Below are positions 40,864 through 49,732 of a DNA stretch of 64,000 nt, in pieces; position 1 is the stretch's first letter, and each line of letters opens with the position of its first letter. The position numbers and the translations under genes were made by a program. The notes beneath the pieces are model-generated. The model worked only from the letters and a program-made list of their open reading frames with translations. It searched no databases and was not told the origin of the DNA. This DNA is from an uncultured Bacteroidales bacterium (GTDB lineage Bacteria > Bacteroidota > Bacteroidia > Bacteroidales > F082), in the NCBI GenBank assembly GCA_905234645.1, contig CAJOIS010000004.1, forward strand, positions 1 through 64,000. Reading direction: 5' to 3'.

Positions 40864-42654
40864 ATGCGAAAAGTAGTTACCAATAAGGATATCAAGCAAG
40901 CCTTAGGATTGAAAGGCTTCTTCGGCACTTGTGTGTCGGGAATGGCTTATGGTGCGCTTCGTTTGGGTAAGATCAACCGCTTGTTTGACGGTGCCGCCGA
41001 CTACCAAGGCCGTGAGTTTGCCGACCACTTGCTGGAAAACATGAACATCACCATCGACATTGCTCCCGAGCAGCTGGAGAACATCCCAAAGGAAGGCGGC
41101 TTTGTCGTGGTCAGCAACCATCCCTTTGGTGGCATCGAAGGTGTGATGCTCTTGAGCGCCATCGCCAAGGTTCGCCCCGATTTCAAAATCATGGCCAACT
41201 TCATCCTTTCGCATATCCCTAACCTCAAGGAAAGCTTTTTCGCCGTCAACCCCTTCGAGAAAAACCCCGAATGGAAGAGTAGCGTGGGAGGCATCAAAGG
41301 GGCCATGCTTCATATTGAGGCAGGCAACGGCCTGGGCGTTTTCCCCGCCGGAGAGGTTTCTCGTTATCATGGACACGATTATCCTGAAGACTTGCCATGG
41401 AGCACTTCCATAGCACGCATTATCAAAAACGCGAAAGTGCCCGTCATTCCTGTGTTCTGGAAAGGCAACAACTCGAGACTGTTCTATGCCGAAGACAGAA
41501 TCCATACCATGCTTGGCACGGCACGCCTGACCAAGGAACTGATCAACAAACATGACACTTGCTTCAACCTGCAAATCGGCAGGCCCATACTGCCTTCCGA
41601 GATAGCTGTGTATGAAAAGCCCAAGGAATTGGCAGCCTATCTGCGCAGCCGCTCCTACGCCCTCGAAGCCAACATTCCGGCAAAAACCATGGAAAAGGAG
41701 GAAACAAAGATGGAAGAAATCGACGCCCCGACTGAGCTGTCGCTCATGTTGGCCGAGTTGGAAGCCATTCGAGAAAAGTCGTTCCTTTATTCTTCCTCCG
41801 ACTTCGACTGCTATCTGGCAGACTATGAAGATATTCCCAACTTGATGCACGAGATTGCCCGCTTGCGTGAAGAAACGTTCCGCGCCATTGGCGAGGGCAC
41901 AGGCAAGAACCTCGACCAAGACGAGTTTGACCCACATTTCAAACAGTTAATCCTTTGGGATACTGTGAAGCAAAAGATTGCGGGCTGCTATCGCCTAGGC
42001 ATCGGCAGCGAGATTATCCCAAAACTTGGCATCAAAGGTTTCTATGTCAGCACCTTGGTGAACATCGACGAGTCTTTTTCCGACAGACTGAGCCATACCA
42101 TCGAATTGGGACGTTCGTTTGTCGCCCTTGACTATCAGAAGGAAGTGCTTCCGTTGATCTTGCTGCTGAGAGGCTTGTCGGATGTGGTGGTGCGTTATCC
42201 CGAAATCCGCCATTTCATCGGCCCAGTGAGCATCAGTTCATGGTATCCCAAGTTCTATATGAGCCTGATTGCCCGTTTTGTTTCGGAAAACCATGCCATC
42301 GAAGACGAGCTGAAAGGCAAGGTGACACCCAAGACACCTTTTATCCCCGACTACCTCAAAGTGGATCCCGACGTGTTGTTGGAACACAACATGAATGGCG
42401 GTGTGGACAAGTTCGACAAGTTCCTGTTCCGCATCAGCAACGGCGAATACCGTTTGCCCACCTTGTTCAAAAAATACCTTAAACTAAATGCCAAGTTCCT
42501 CTGTTTCAATGTCGATCCCAACTTCAACGACACCTTGGACAGCCTGCTGTTCCTCACCTTCACCGACTTTCCAGAGGACGAAGTGATGCCGCTCTTCCGC
42601 GACAGCAGCGACGAAGAAAAGGAAATCGTCAGAAAACGTTTCGGGTATATCTAA
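40864..42654 (+). CDS. PlsC-GNAT fusion acyltransferase, probable glycine- or ornithine-lipid synthase
   Basis: The 596-residue protein has an N-terminal PlsC-like O-acyltransferase domain (about 60-290) with NHPFGGIEG (His86) and FPAGEVSR (160-167), and a C-terminal GNAT/hemolysin-like N-acyltransferase domain (about 310-490). In Bacteroides, separate GlsB and GlsA proteins make glycine lipids by successive N- and O-acylation; OlsF fuses the same two activities for ornithine lipids, so this fusion likely does both steps. Which amino acid is used cannot be told. I chose 40864 because the longer frame runs over the divergent gene. Confidence 0.85.
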   Translation: MRKVVTNKDIKQALGLKGFFGTCVSGMAYGALRLGKINRLFDGAADYQGREFADHLLENMNITIDIAPEQLENIPKEGGFVVVSNHPFGGIEGVMLLSAIAKVRPDFKIMANFILSHIPNLKESFFAVNPFEKNPEWKSSVGGIKGAMLHIEAGNGLGVFPAGEVSRYHGHDYPEDLPWSTSIARIIKNAKVPVIPVFWKGNNSRLFYAEDRIHTMLGTARLTKELINKHDTCFNLQIGRPILPSEIAVYEKPKELAAYLRSRSYALEANIPAKTMEKEETKMEEIDAPTELSLMLAELEAIREKSFLYSSSDFDCYLADYEDIPNLMHEIARLREETFRAIGEGTGKNLDQDEFDPHFKQLILWDTVKQKIAGCYRLGIGSEIIPKLGIKGFYVSTLVNIDESFSDRLSHTIELGRSFVALDYQKEVLPLILLLRGLSDVVVRYPEIRHFIGPVSISSWYPKFYMSLIARFVSENHAIEDELKGKVTPKTPFIPDYLKVDPDVLLEHNMNGGVDKFDKFLFRISNGEYRLPTLFKKYLKLNAKFLCFNVDPNFNDTLDSLLFLTFTDFPEDEVMPLFRDSSDEEKEIVRKRFGYI

Positions 42655-42671
42655 TAATATAATATAAGGTA

Positions 42672-43229
42672 TTATTCCTCCGACTCTTCTTCAATGGTCT
42701 GTGCGAAGAAGGTGAAGTTCACTTTGCCATAATGGCGCTGTTCCATGAAATGCGGGTGTTCCTCAAAGTTTTGGTATTTGTCGTGCTCCAAAACGAACAT
42801 ACCGCCTTCTCGAAGCAAGTTGTTATCGAAGATGAGCTGCACCAAGGTGTCATAATGTTCGCAATCGTAGGGCGGATCGGCAAAGATGAGGTCATATTGC
42901 ATCTTGTGGCTACCCAAGAAACGGTACACATCGGATCGGACGACAAGCAACTCTTTCATGTCAAGTTTGTTTGCGGTCTCACGGATGAACTTCACGCAGC
43001 CGAAATCCTGGTCGACGGAAACAACCTTAGGGCAACCTCTTGAGACGAGTTCGTATGAGATGTTGCCTGTTCCGGCAAACAAATCCAGCGCTTCGGTCTC
43101 ATCAAAGTCGAAGTGGTTCTCTATGATATTGAACAGACTCTCCTTGGCCATGTCGGTGGTGGGCCGCACGGGCAGGTTGTTCGGCGCAACGATTTGCCGG
43201 CGTTGGTATCTTCCCCTAATGATTCTCAT
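42672..43229 (-). CDS. rsmD: 16S rRNA (guanine966-N2)-methyltransferase
   Basis: The 185-residue protein starts MRIIRGRYQRRQI, has RPTTDMAKESLFNII, the SAM motif ALDLFAGTGNISYE and the catalytic FADPPYDCEHY, all signatures of RsmD. The gene overlaps the end of the DUF3822 gene by four bases (ATGA), the standard pair in Bacteroidetes. Confidence 0.96.
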   Translation of the reverse strand: MRIIRGRYQRRQIVAPNNLPVRPTTDMAKESLFNIIENHFDFDETEALDLFAGTGNISYELVSRGCPKVVSVDQDFGCVKFIRETANKLDMKELLVVRSDVYRFLGSHKMQYDLIFADPPYDCEHYDTLVQLIFDNNLLREGGMFVLEHDKYQNFEEHPHFMEQRHYGKVNFTFFAQTIEEESEE

Positions 43230-44077
43230 CTTAATGCCTGATAATGGATGAAATAATACTGGAACGGAACCTCCTCCAAAGCCTTACTGACCTTCAGTGC
43301 ATGCGGGTCTCCTACAAAGCGGATGTCTTTCACATAACGACCACAAAGATCGATGATTTCGGAGGCGGGACGAATGAGTCCAGAGAAACAAATGGGCGTA
43401 TCATGCCCAGAAACCCCATTCTGTTCCATCGCAAACAGGAGGAAATATGCGAAATCCTCTTTGGTGTTGAACCTAAAATTATTGAAGAAGGACAAGGCGC
43501 CTCCTTTTTTGATCATCACGTCAAAATCGCGGTTGCGGACGTGGACAAAGACGCCTGTCTCGACGTCGCTTTCCATCGCGCTGTTGATAAAGACAGTGCT
43601 TGAATGAGAGGTTTTGACATCCTTCCATTTTGACGCCATTTTGTCCTGAAAAGCCTTGGTTGGGGCAAAGACATTGATGGAAGGCATTTTTGCCAATGGC
43701 TCGGAGGTAATGGCGTAATCCTCTGGTACTTGGAAGGCGAAATCAAGGTATTTGGCTTGGTCGGCTTCGTTGAACAAGGGCTTGGGAACGAGAGAACAGA
43801 TGCGGTTGTCGACAAGGCATGTTACCGACTGGAAGGCTTTGTTGTTCAGCCCTCTGGATTCCAAGGCCCTTTCCAAGGTACGGAAGAGGTCGTCGCTGGA
43901 AGCCAGCAGATTGGATTGGTAACATTCCAAAGCAACAAGCGTATATGTCTCGGTGTCGAGAAAGGCATAAGAAAGACCACCCAATGCATATTGGATGGCC
44001 ATTCTGTACTGCGATGACTTCTCGGCATCAAACTCCTCGCCGAATTGCGAGATATAAGGATTCAACGATGCCGTCAT
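43226..44077 (-). CDS. DUF3822 family protein
   Basis: The 283-residue protein begins MTASLNPYISQFGEEFDAEK and ends with YYFIHYQALR; its pattern and location directly before rsmD match DUF3822, a Bacteroidetes-specific family with a predicted actin-like ATPase fold. Its function is unknown; the constant pairing with rsmD suggests a link to ribosome assembly or the methyltransferase. Confidence 0.85.
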   Translation of the reverse strand: MTASLNPYISQFGEEFDAEKSSQYRMAIQYALGGLSYAFLDTETYTLVALECYQSNLLASSDDLFRTLERALESRGLNNKAFQSVTCLVDNRICSLVPKPLFNEADQAKYLDFAFQVPEDYAITSEPLAKMPSINVFAPTKAFQDKMASKWKDVKTSHSSTVFINSAMESDVETGVFVHVRNRDFDVMIKKGGALSFFNNFRFNTKEDFAYFLLFAMEQNGVSGHDTPICFSGLIRPASEIIDLCGRYVKDIRFVGDPHALKVSKALEEVPFQYYFIHYQALR

Positions 44078-44090
44078 TCATCCTAACGGT

Positions 44091-44732
44091 TTAGAGTTTC
44101 TCCCAGTTACCGTCGGTGGAGGCTTCCTCCATCGAACCGACCTTCAGACCGGCGTAACGGTTGATGCTTTCCTTCTCAGCCTTGGCGTTGTCGCGGCGTT
44201 GGTTCCATTCCTTCTCGCTGAAAGCGTTGCCAGGAGTGGCCAAGTAGACTTCGTAAGGCGTGCGGGCCTCGAAGACAGGAATTTCGATACCGTTACGGCT
44301 GATGGTACCAGCTTCAAGTTCAAATTGCTCGTGGTTGGCTCCGAAAGGCACGAACTTGAGGTCGTTGATGTTGAAATCTCCTCTTGCACCTTGAATTGAG
44401 TCCATCACCTTAACGAAACCGAGAGTGTCGTTGATTGTGCGGGTGAAGGTGGTGTCGGTCGGGTCGGGAACAATCTTCACGATCGGGATTTCTGCGGTCT
44501 GGCAGAAGGCGATCAGGGAATCAAAGCTGTTCGTGTACTTGTTCGTGGCATTCTTGTAAAGCACCTCGGCGTTACGGATGTCGATGAGGCGCTCCACGAC
44601 TTTGGTCTCACGGGCTTTCTGTTCATGGTTGAACTTGATGGGAGCCTGAATGCTCTTTACGACTTGCCATGCTAAGAATACAATAACTGCAAACAGCAGG
44701 ATGTTGATGAGAATTGATAATCCTTTTTTCAT
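44091..44732 (-). CDS. Membrane-anchored hypothetical protein
   Basis: The 213-residue product has one N-terminal transmembrane helix (MKKGLSILINILLFAVIVFL, about 5-27) and a periplasmic part starting KARETKVVERLIDIRNAEVL, reminiscent of a pseudopilin layout, with strands around VKIVPDPTDTTFTRTIND. No domain is certain. It has its own -7 box and leads the operon with DUF3822 and rsmD (13 bases downstream). Confidence 0.75.
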   Translation of the reverse strand: MKKGLSILINILLFAVIVFLAWQVVKSIQAPIKFNHEQKARETKVVERLIDIRNAEVLYKNATNKYTNSFDSLIAFCQTAEIPIVKIVPDPTDTTFTRTINDTLGFVKVMDSIQGARGDFNINDLKFVPFGANHEQFELEAGTISRNGIEIPVFEARTPYEVYLATPGNAFSEKEWNQRRDNAKAEKESINRYAGLKVGSMEEASTDGNWEKL

Positions 44733-44773
44733 TGTAGTATGATTTTCTAATTATTTCTATATCGGATTGGCGG

Positions 44774-44781
44774 CAAAGTTA
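44774..44781 (-). promoter_or_regulatory. -7 box (TAACTTTG)
   Basis: The minus-strand TAACTTTG ends 41 bases before the ATG at 44732. Confidence 0.62.
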
Positions 44782-44822
44782 GGATTTTTTCTCTTATGTC
44801 GGACAAAAAAAAACGTTTCAAT

Positions 44823-45224
44823 TTAAAAATGGATTTTATGGAAGTTTAAGTATTTGTCATCCAGATATTTGCGTATTTTATCAGCAATGACTATGAAAAT
44901 CTGGAGGTCGTGTTTTTCCAGCCAAAGCGAGGCGTCATCGTCACGATTGATAGCTTTGGCAAAGGCCAGATCAACCTCAAAATGGTTTTTGACGAGCCAT
45001 TCCTCGGCTTTCTCTTCCTTGTCGATGACACTGTCGATGGCGGCAAGATGGGGAAATCCATGCTCCATAAGCCAGTCCTTGGCCTTGATGTCGCCTTGTA
45101 TGGTTTGGCTCAAAGCGCATAATTCCGGAAAGCCGTTGCGCATCAGCCAGTCGGAAAACTCATCACCCCTCGGCTCGAAAGTACAGCCAAATGCCATTAG
45201 TATTTTTACAGGATAGCGTGTCAT
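44823..45224 (-). CDS. Small protein with four about 30-residue repeats, unknown
   Basis: The 133-residue protein contains four similar units, each with a WL-x-(3-4)-aromatic core: FSDWLMRNGFPELCALSQTI, AKDWLMEHGFPHLAAIDSVI, AEEWLVKNHFEVDLAFAKAI and ASLWLEKHDLQIFIVIADKI. The units suggest helical hairpins packed as a short solenoid. There is no signal peptide and I recognise no family. It has a -7 box 18 bases upstream, divergent from the AMP nucleosidase promoter. Confidence 0.72.
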   Translation of the reverse strand: MTRYPVKILMAFGCTFEPRGDEFSDWLMRNGFPELCALSQTIQGDIKAKDWLMEHGFPHLAAIDSVIDKEEKAEEWLVKNHFEVDLAFAKAINRDDDASLWLEKHDLQIFIVIADKIRKYLDDKYLNFHKIHF

Positions 45225-45242
45225 TTAACTCCTATTTCGCTG

Positions 45243-45250
45243 CAAAAATA
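45243..45250 (-). promoter_or_regulatory. -7 box (TATTTTTG)
   Basis: The minus-strand match ends 18 bases before the ATG at 45224. Confidence 0.62.
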
Positions 45251-45272
45251 CACACAATTGCAATACTTTTCC

Positions 45273-45280
45273 TATCTTTG
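45273..45280 (+). promoter_or_regulatory. -7 box for AMP nucleosidase (TATCTTTG)
   Basis: This full match ends 17 bases before the ATG at 45298. Confidence 0.7.
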
Positions 45281-45297
45281 CAAAAATATTCATCGAA

Positions 45298-46068
45298 ATG
45301 AAAACCAAGCAAGAAATCATAGAAAACTGGCTGCCACGCTATACGGGCCTGCCTTTGGAGAAGTTCGGGAAATACATCCTTTTGACCAATTTCCAGAATT
45401 ATGTCGACCGTTTTGCCGAATGGCAAGGCGTGGAGGTCGTCGGGCGCGACCGCTCGATGCCCTGTGCCACCGACGGTGAAATTACCATCATTAATTTTAG
45501 CATGGGCAGCGCCAATGCCGCCACCATTATGGACCTGTTGGGTGCCATAAAACCCAAAGCCGTGCTGTTTTTAGGCAAATGTGGCGGTGTGAAGAAAATT
45601 AACAAAGTCGGTGACCTCATCCTGCCCATCGCCGCCATCCGTGGCGAAGGTACATCGAACGACTACTTCCCGCCTGAGGTGCCTGCACTACCGGCATTCA
45701 GCCTTGAGAAAGCCATCTCCACCACCATCCGTGACTATGGACGCGACTATTGGACGGGTACGGTCTACACCACCAACCGCCGCGTTTGGGAACACGACGA
45801 CGAGTTCAAGGACTACCTACGCAAGATCCGCTGCATGGCCGTCGACATGGAGACTGCCACGATCTTCTCGGTCGGCTTCCACAATGAAATCCCCACGGGC
45901 GCATTGCTGCTCGTGTCCGACAACCCCATGGTGCCCGAAGGCGTCAAGACAGAGGAGAGCGACAAGCAAGTCAGCAAAAACTACGTTGGCGAGCATTTGC
46001 GCATCGGCATCGACTCATTGCGTCAACTCATCAATAACGGCATCACTGTCAAGCACCTAAAATTTTGA
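45298..46068 (+). CDS. amn: AMP nucleosidase
   Basis: The 256-residue protein is a nucleoside phosphorylase-fold enzyme with INFSMGSANAATIMDLLGA, FLGKCGGV and VDMETATIFSVG, matching the short Bacteroidetes AMP nucleosidase that cleaves AMP to adenine and ribose 5-phosphate. The enterobacterial enzyme is longer because it has an N-terminal regulatory domain, absent here. A palindromic element begins at its stop codon. Confidence 0.93.
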   Translation: MKTKQEIIENWLPRYTGLPLEKFGKYILLTNFQNYVDRFAEWQGVEVVGRDRSMPCATDGEITIINFSMGSANAATIMDLLGAIKPKAVLFLGKCGGVKKINKVGDLILPIAAIRGEGTSNDYFPPEVPALPAFSLEKAISTTIRDYGRDYWTGTVYTTNRRVWEHDDEFKDYLRKIRCMAVDMETATIFSVGFHNEIPTGALLLVSDNPMVPEGVKTEESDKQVSKNYVGEHLRIGIDSLRQLINNGITVKHLKF

Positions 46069-46141
46069 CACGAGACTTCGGGACGAAAGACACGAGACAA
46101 TGGACACCTCCCCGCGTCTCGCAGTCCCGTGTCCCGCGTCA
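46067..46141. repeat. Palindromic element, GACACGAGAC family (copy 1)
   Basis: The left part (GACACGAGACTTCGGGACG) and right part (GCGTCTCGCAGTCCCGTG, then TCCCGCGTC) are imperfect inverted copies built from short GAGAC/GGGAC units. Related copies lie at 60207-60270 and 62549-62611. Confidence 0.82.
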
Positions 46142-46172
46142 ATAACAAATAACTCTAATCAAGTACAATGAT

Positions 46173-47177
46173 ATGGCGATGACCTACGAACAGATCCTTT
46201 CCGAGATCCACAAGAAAAACTTCGCGCCCATCTATTTCCTGACGGGTGACGAGCCTTATTTCATCGACATGATTTCGGACACCATCGAGAACGAGGCCTT
46301 GGACGAAGCCGACCGCGCCTTCAACCAGATCGTGGTCTATGGCCGTGACGTGGACGTGGAAACCATCGCCAACCACGCCCGCAGTTTCCCGATGATGGGC
46401 GACCGCATGGTGGTCATCGTCAAAGAGGCGCAAGACGTGAAAAACTTGGAGAATTTCGAGCCTTACATCGATACCATACCCGATACTACGCTCCTCGTCT
46501 TCGCATATAAATACAAAAAGTTCGACAAGCGTAAGGCCTTGGCCAAAAAAATCGACAAGAAAGGCGTTTGGTTTGAATCGAAAGCCCTGCGCGATTACAA
46601 TATTCCTGGTTGGATTCAGGGTTACCTGAAAGACGAAGGCTATTCCATCACACCTAAAGCCACACAGATGCTGGCCGACTATCTCGGAACGGACTTGCAC
46701 AAGATCGCCAATGAAATCAAAAAGCTCACCATCACCCAGCCTAAAAACAAGAGCATCGATGATGCGGATGTGGAGCGTAACATTGGCATCTCAAAGGATT
46801 ACAACGTCTTCGAACTGCAAAACGCCATTGGCAGCCGCAATGTGCTGAAAGCCAACCGCATCGTCAACTATTTCGGCGACAACGGCAAGGACAACCCATT
46901 GTTGGTCACGGCCATCAACTTATACGGTTTCTTCACCAAGGTCATGAAACTGCACTGCACCCAGGACAAATCACAGAGCAACCTGGCAAGCGTGTTAGGG
47001 GTGAATCCCTTTTTCGTGAAAGACTATCAACTGGCAGCCCGCAATTATCCTCCGGCAACCTGCATACGCAACATCTCCATCCTCCGCGAGTACGACCTGA
47101 AATCCAAGGGTTATGAGAGCGGCGATGTGAGTGAGAAGGACTTGTACAGAGAGATGATTTTCAAACTAATGCATTAA
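46173..47177 (+). CDS. holA: DNA polymerase III, delta subunit
   Basis: HolA is the clamp-loader subunit that opens the sliding clamp. The 334-residue protein has the AAA+-like N-terminus APIYFLTGDEPYFIDMISDT and the middle IPGWIQGYLKDEGYSITPKA and LGTDLHKIANEIKKL, matching the HolA profile. The length is as expected. An in-frame ATG at 46179 would shorten it by two residues. Confidence 0.93.
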   Translation: MAMTYEQILSEIHKKNFAPIYFLTGDEPYFIDMISDTIENEALDEADRAFNQIVVYGRDVDVETIANHARSFPMMGDRMVVIVKEAQDVKNLENFEPYIDTIPDTTLLVFAYKYKKFDKRKALAKKIDKKGVWFESKALRDYNIPGWIQGYLKDEGYSITPKATQMLADYLGTDLHKIANEIKKLTITQPKNKSIDDADVERNIGISKDYNVFELQNAIGSRNVLKANRIVNYFGDNGKDNPLLVTAINLYGFFTKVMKLHCTQDKSQSNLASVLGVNPFFVKDYQLAARNYPPATCIRNISILREYDLKSKGYESGDVSEKDLYREMIFKLMH

Positions 47178-47181
47178 CCTT

Positions 47182-47208
47182 AGGGCCTCTGAGCCTGTCG
47201 AAGGGCCC
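47182..47208 (+). repeat. Dispersed CTGAGCCTGTCGAAGGG element
   Basis: AGGGCC (47182-47187) and GGGCCC (47203-47208) bracket TCTGAGCCTGTCGAA. It is the same family as 12027-12050, 22197-22219 and 53513-53537. Confidence 0.75.
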
Positions 47209-47223
47209 GAATACATAATAACT

Positions 47224-47676
47224 ATGCGCATTGTAGCACAACGAGTAACGCACGCTTCCGTCACCATCGGTGGCAAGGTGAAATCTGAGATTGGCCTCGG
47301 TATGCTGATTCTTCTCGGCATCGAGGAAGCCGACACCGAAGAGGACATCGAATGGCTTTGCGCCAAACTGTCAAAGCTCCGCATCTTCAGCGATGAAAAT
47401 GATGCCATGAACCTCGACATCACTCAAGTGGAAGGCGCTTTCCTCGTGGTGAGTCAATTCACGCTCCACGCCTTGACCAAAAAAGGCAACCGTCCGAGTT
47501 TCATCAAAGCCGCCCGTCCTGAGGTGGCCATTCCACTCTATGAGTTGTTTTTGAAACGCATCGCCGAAGTGTCATGTCGCCCCGTGCAAAGTGGCGAGTT
47601 TGGCGCCATGATGGAGGTGAAACTGCTCAACGACGGACCCGTGACAATAATAATGGACTCGAAACGGCGCGAATAG
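47224..47676 (+). CDS. dtd: D-aminoacyl-tRNA deacylase
   Basis: Dtd removes D-amino acids from mischarged tRNA. The 150-residue protein starts MRIVAQRVTHASVTIGGKV and carries the motifs VVSQFTLHA and LLNDGPVTIIMDS that define the family (SQxTL and NxGPVT). The length is standard. Confidence 0.96.
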   Translation: MRIVAQRVTHASVTIGGKVKSEIGLGMLILLGIEEADTEEDIEWLCAKLSKLRIFSDENDAMNLDITQVEGAFLVVSQFTLHALTKKGNRPSFIKAARPEVAIPLYELFLKRIAEVSCRPVQSGEFGAMMEVKLLNDGPVTIIMDSKRRE

Positions 47677-47687
47677 AGAAAAATCCC

Positions 47688-47695
47688 TATTTTTG
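47688..47695 (+). promoter_or_regulatory. -7 box (TATTTTTG)
   Basis: This full consensus match lies 64 bases before the asd ATG at 47760, a longer leader than for most genes here. Confidence 0.6.
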
Positions 47696-47759
47696 CACTT
47701 GCATTCCAGTCCCGCTCTAAGGCCGTGGTTTGCACACAAACAAGCAAAAAGACAAAGCA

Positions 47760-48800
47760 ATGAAAATCGCAGTGGTGGGAGCCACCGGACTGGTCGGCTC
47801 AAAGATGCTTCAAGTGCTTGACGAACAGCACGTTCATATCAACGAATTGATTGTCGCCGCTTCGGAACGCTCCGTGGGCAAGGAAATCATCTTCCAAGGC
47901 AAACCCTATAAAGTCGTCAGCGTGGACGAGGCTATCGAAAAAAGACCCGACATCGCCATCTTCTCGGCAGGGGCATCGGCATCGAAACAGTATGCGCCAA
48001 AGTTTGCTGCCAATGGCACCTTCGTCGTCGACAACAGTTCGGCTTGGCGCATGGAGAAGGATGTGCCTCTCGTCGTCCCCGAAATCAACGCCGACACCAT
48101 CACACCCAAGACCCACATCATCGCCAACCCCAACTGTTCCACCATCCAGATGGTGATGGCCCTGGCACCCATCCATAAGGCATATGGCATCAAACGTTTG
48201 GTTATCAGCACTTACCAAAGCGTGACCGGTAGCGGCGTGAAGGGCGCTTATCAGCTCAATCGAGAAGAAGACGCTCGGCGCTCAGCATATAGCAATATGC
48301 CAGGTGCGCTTCCTGGTGCTGGCTTTCAATTCCCCCCTGCCTATCCCCATCAAATTTACTACAATGTTATTCCGCAGGCAGGCGACTTCGTTGACAACGG
48401 ATACACCACCGAGGAGGAAAAGTTGGTGAACGAAACCCGTAAGATCCTGCGCGACGACCATATCGCCATCACTGCCACGGCTACGCGCGTTCCTGTCACA
48501 GGAGGCCATAGCGAATCTGTCAACGTGGAAACAGAAAAGCCTTTTGAGATCGATGACGTCCGCAAACTATTGGAGGCCATGCCTGGCGTTATCATACAAG
48601 ACGACCCGAGTGCCAGCCTCTACCCTATGGCCATCACTTCGTATGACAAGGACGAGGTCTTTGTGGGTCGCATCCGTCGTGACTTCAGCATCGAAAACGG
48701 CATGAACCTTTGGATTGTCAGCGACAACATTCGCAAGGGTGCCGCCACCAATGCCGTGCAGATTGCACAGTATCTTATTCGTCAGCATTTTGTCAAATGA
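47760..48800 (+). CDS. asd: Aspartate-semialdehyde dehydrogenase
   Basis: Asd reduces aspartyl phosphate to the semialdehyde in the lysine/threonine/methionine and peptidoglycan pathways. The 346-residue protein starts MKIAVVGATGLVGSKML (NADP-binding), has the catalytic NPNCSTIQM with Cys126 and the later GGHSESVNVE region, the usual family set. The start is clear from the Rossmann motif. The ribF ATG overlaps its stop (ATGA). Confidence 0.97.
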   Translation: MKIAVVGATGLVGSKMLQVLDEQHVHINELIVAASERSVGKEIIFQGKPYKVVSVDEAIEKRPDIAIFSAGASASKQYAPKFAANGTFVVDNSSAWRMEKDVPLVVPEINADTITPKTHIIANPNCSTIQMVMALAPIHKAYGIKRLVISTYQSVTGSGVKGAYQLNREEDARRSAYSNMPGALPGAGFQFPPAYPHQIYYNVIPQAGDFVDNGYTTEEEKLVNETRKILRDDHIAITATATRVPVTGGHSESVNVETEKPFEIDDVRKLLEAMPGVIIQDDPSASLYPMAITSYDKDEVFVGRIRRDFSIENGMNLWIVSDNIRKGAATNAVQIAQYLIRQHFVK

Positions 48801-49732
48801 AAGTCTTTCATAACATCATAGAGGCCCGCAACATCCCTCACGCCGTGGTCACCATAGGCACCTTTGATGGTGTCCACCTTGGCCATCAAGCCATCTTCAA
48901 CAAGATGAAGGATCTGGCACAAGGTATTGGCGGAGAGACTGTTGTGGTCACTTTCAACCCCCATCCGCGACAGGTGCTCAACATCGACAGTTCTAACCTG
49001 CGTTTCCTTTGCACCCCTGAAGAGAAACTTCAGAAATTTGATGAACTGGGCATAGACAATGTGGTCATCATCAACTTCACAAAAGAGTTTTCGCGTACAC
49101 CCTCGGAGGTGTTCATCAAGGACTATATCATCGACAACATTCATCCCGCCTATATCGTGGTGGGCTACGACCATCACTTCGGCAAGAACCGCATGGGCGA
49201 CTTTGACCTGCTCAACGATTTGATGAAGAAGTACAACTTCAAAGTGGAACGGGTTGAAGCACAAGATGTCGAGAATATCGCCATCAGTTCCACGAAGATA
49301 CGCAACGCCCTTGCGGTTGGCAATGTGAAAAGCGCCAACCGACTCTTGGGCTACACCTATTCTGTCACCGCAGAGGTCGTTGAAGGCAATAAGATTGGGA
49401 GGACCTTAGGCTTCCCTACCGCCAACCTCGAGTTGCCGAAGGAATATATGCTCATCAACAACCGTGGCGTTTATGCCTGTCTCGTGGACTACGACGGCAA
49501 GACCTACAAGGCCATGGCCAACATCGGGCACCGCCCCACCATCGGCGACCGCAGCGAGGACAACCCCATCATCGAGGTCAACCTGTTCGACTTTGACGGC
49601 GACCTTTATGGCAAGCAAATCCATGTGCGCTTCATCGACCGCATCCGCGATGAGGAGAAATACAACAGCTTGGATGCTCTGAAAGCCCAGTTGAAACAAG
49701 ACCGCGATAAAGCCAAGCAAATCCTAGCATGA
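48797..49732 (+). CDS. ribF: Bifunctional riboflavin kinase/FAD synthetase
   Basis: The 311-residue protein has an N-terminal adenylyltransferase domain with TIGTFDGVHLGHQ and VGYDHHFGKNR, and a C-terminal flavokinase domain with GRTLGFPTANL. RibF makes FMN and FAD. It overlaps asd upstream and rlmH downstream by four bases each, forming a compact operon; a long upstream frame from 48710 is not needed. Confidence 0.97.
   Translation: MKVFHNIIEARNIPHAVVTIGTFDGVHLGHQAIFNKMKDLAQGIGGETVVVTFNPHPRQVLNIDSSNLRFLCTPEEKLQKFDELGIDNVVIINFTKEFSRTPSEVFIKDYIIDNIHPAYIVVGYDHHFGKNRMGDFDLLNDLMKKYNFKVERVEAQDVENIAISSTKIRNALAVGNVKSANRLLGYTYSVTAEVVEGNKIGRTLGFPTANLELPKEYMLINNRGVYACLVDYDGKTYKAMANIGHRPTIGDRSEDNPIIEVNLFDFDGDLYGKQIHVRFIDRIRDEEKYNSLDALKAQLKQDRDKAKQILA

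Noticed and set aside
42640-42672. AT-rich hairpin between the fusion acyltransferase and rsmD as a terminator
   Set aside because: The short AATAATA/TATTATT stem is weak and has no T run.
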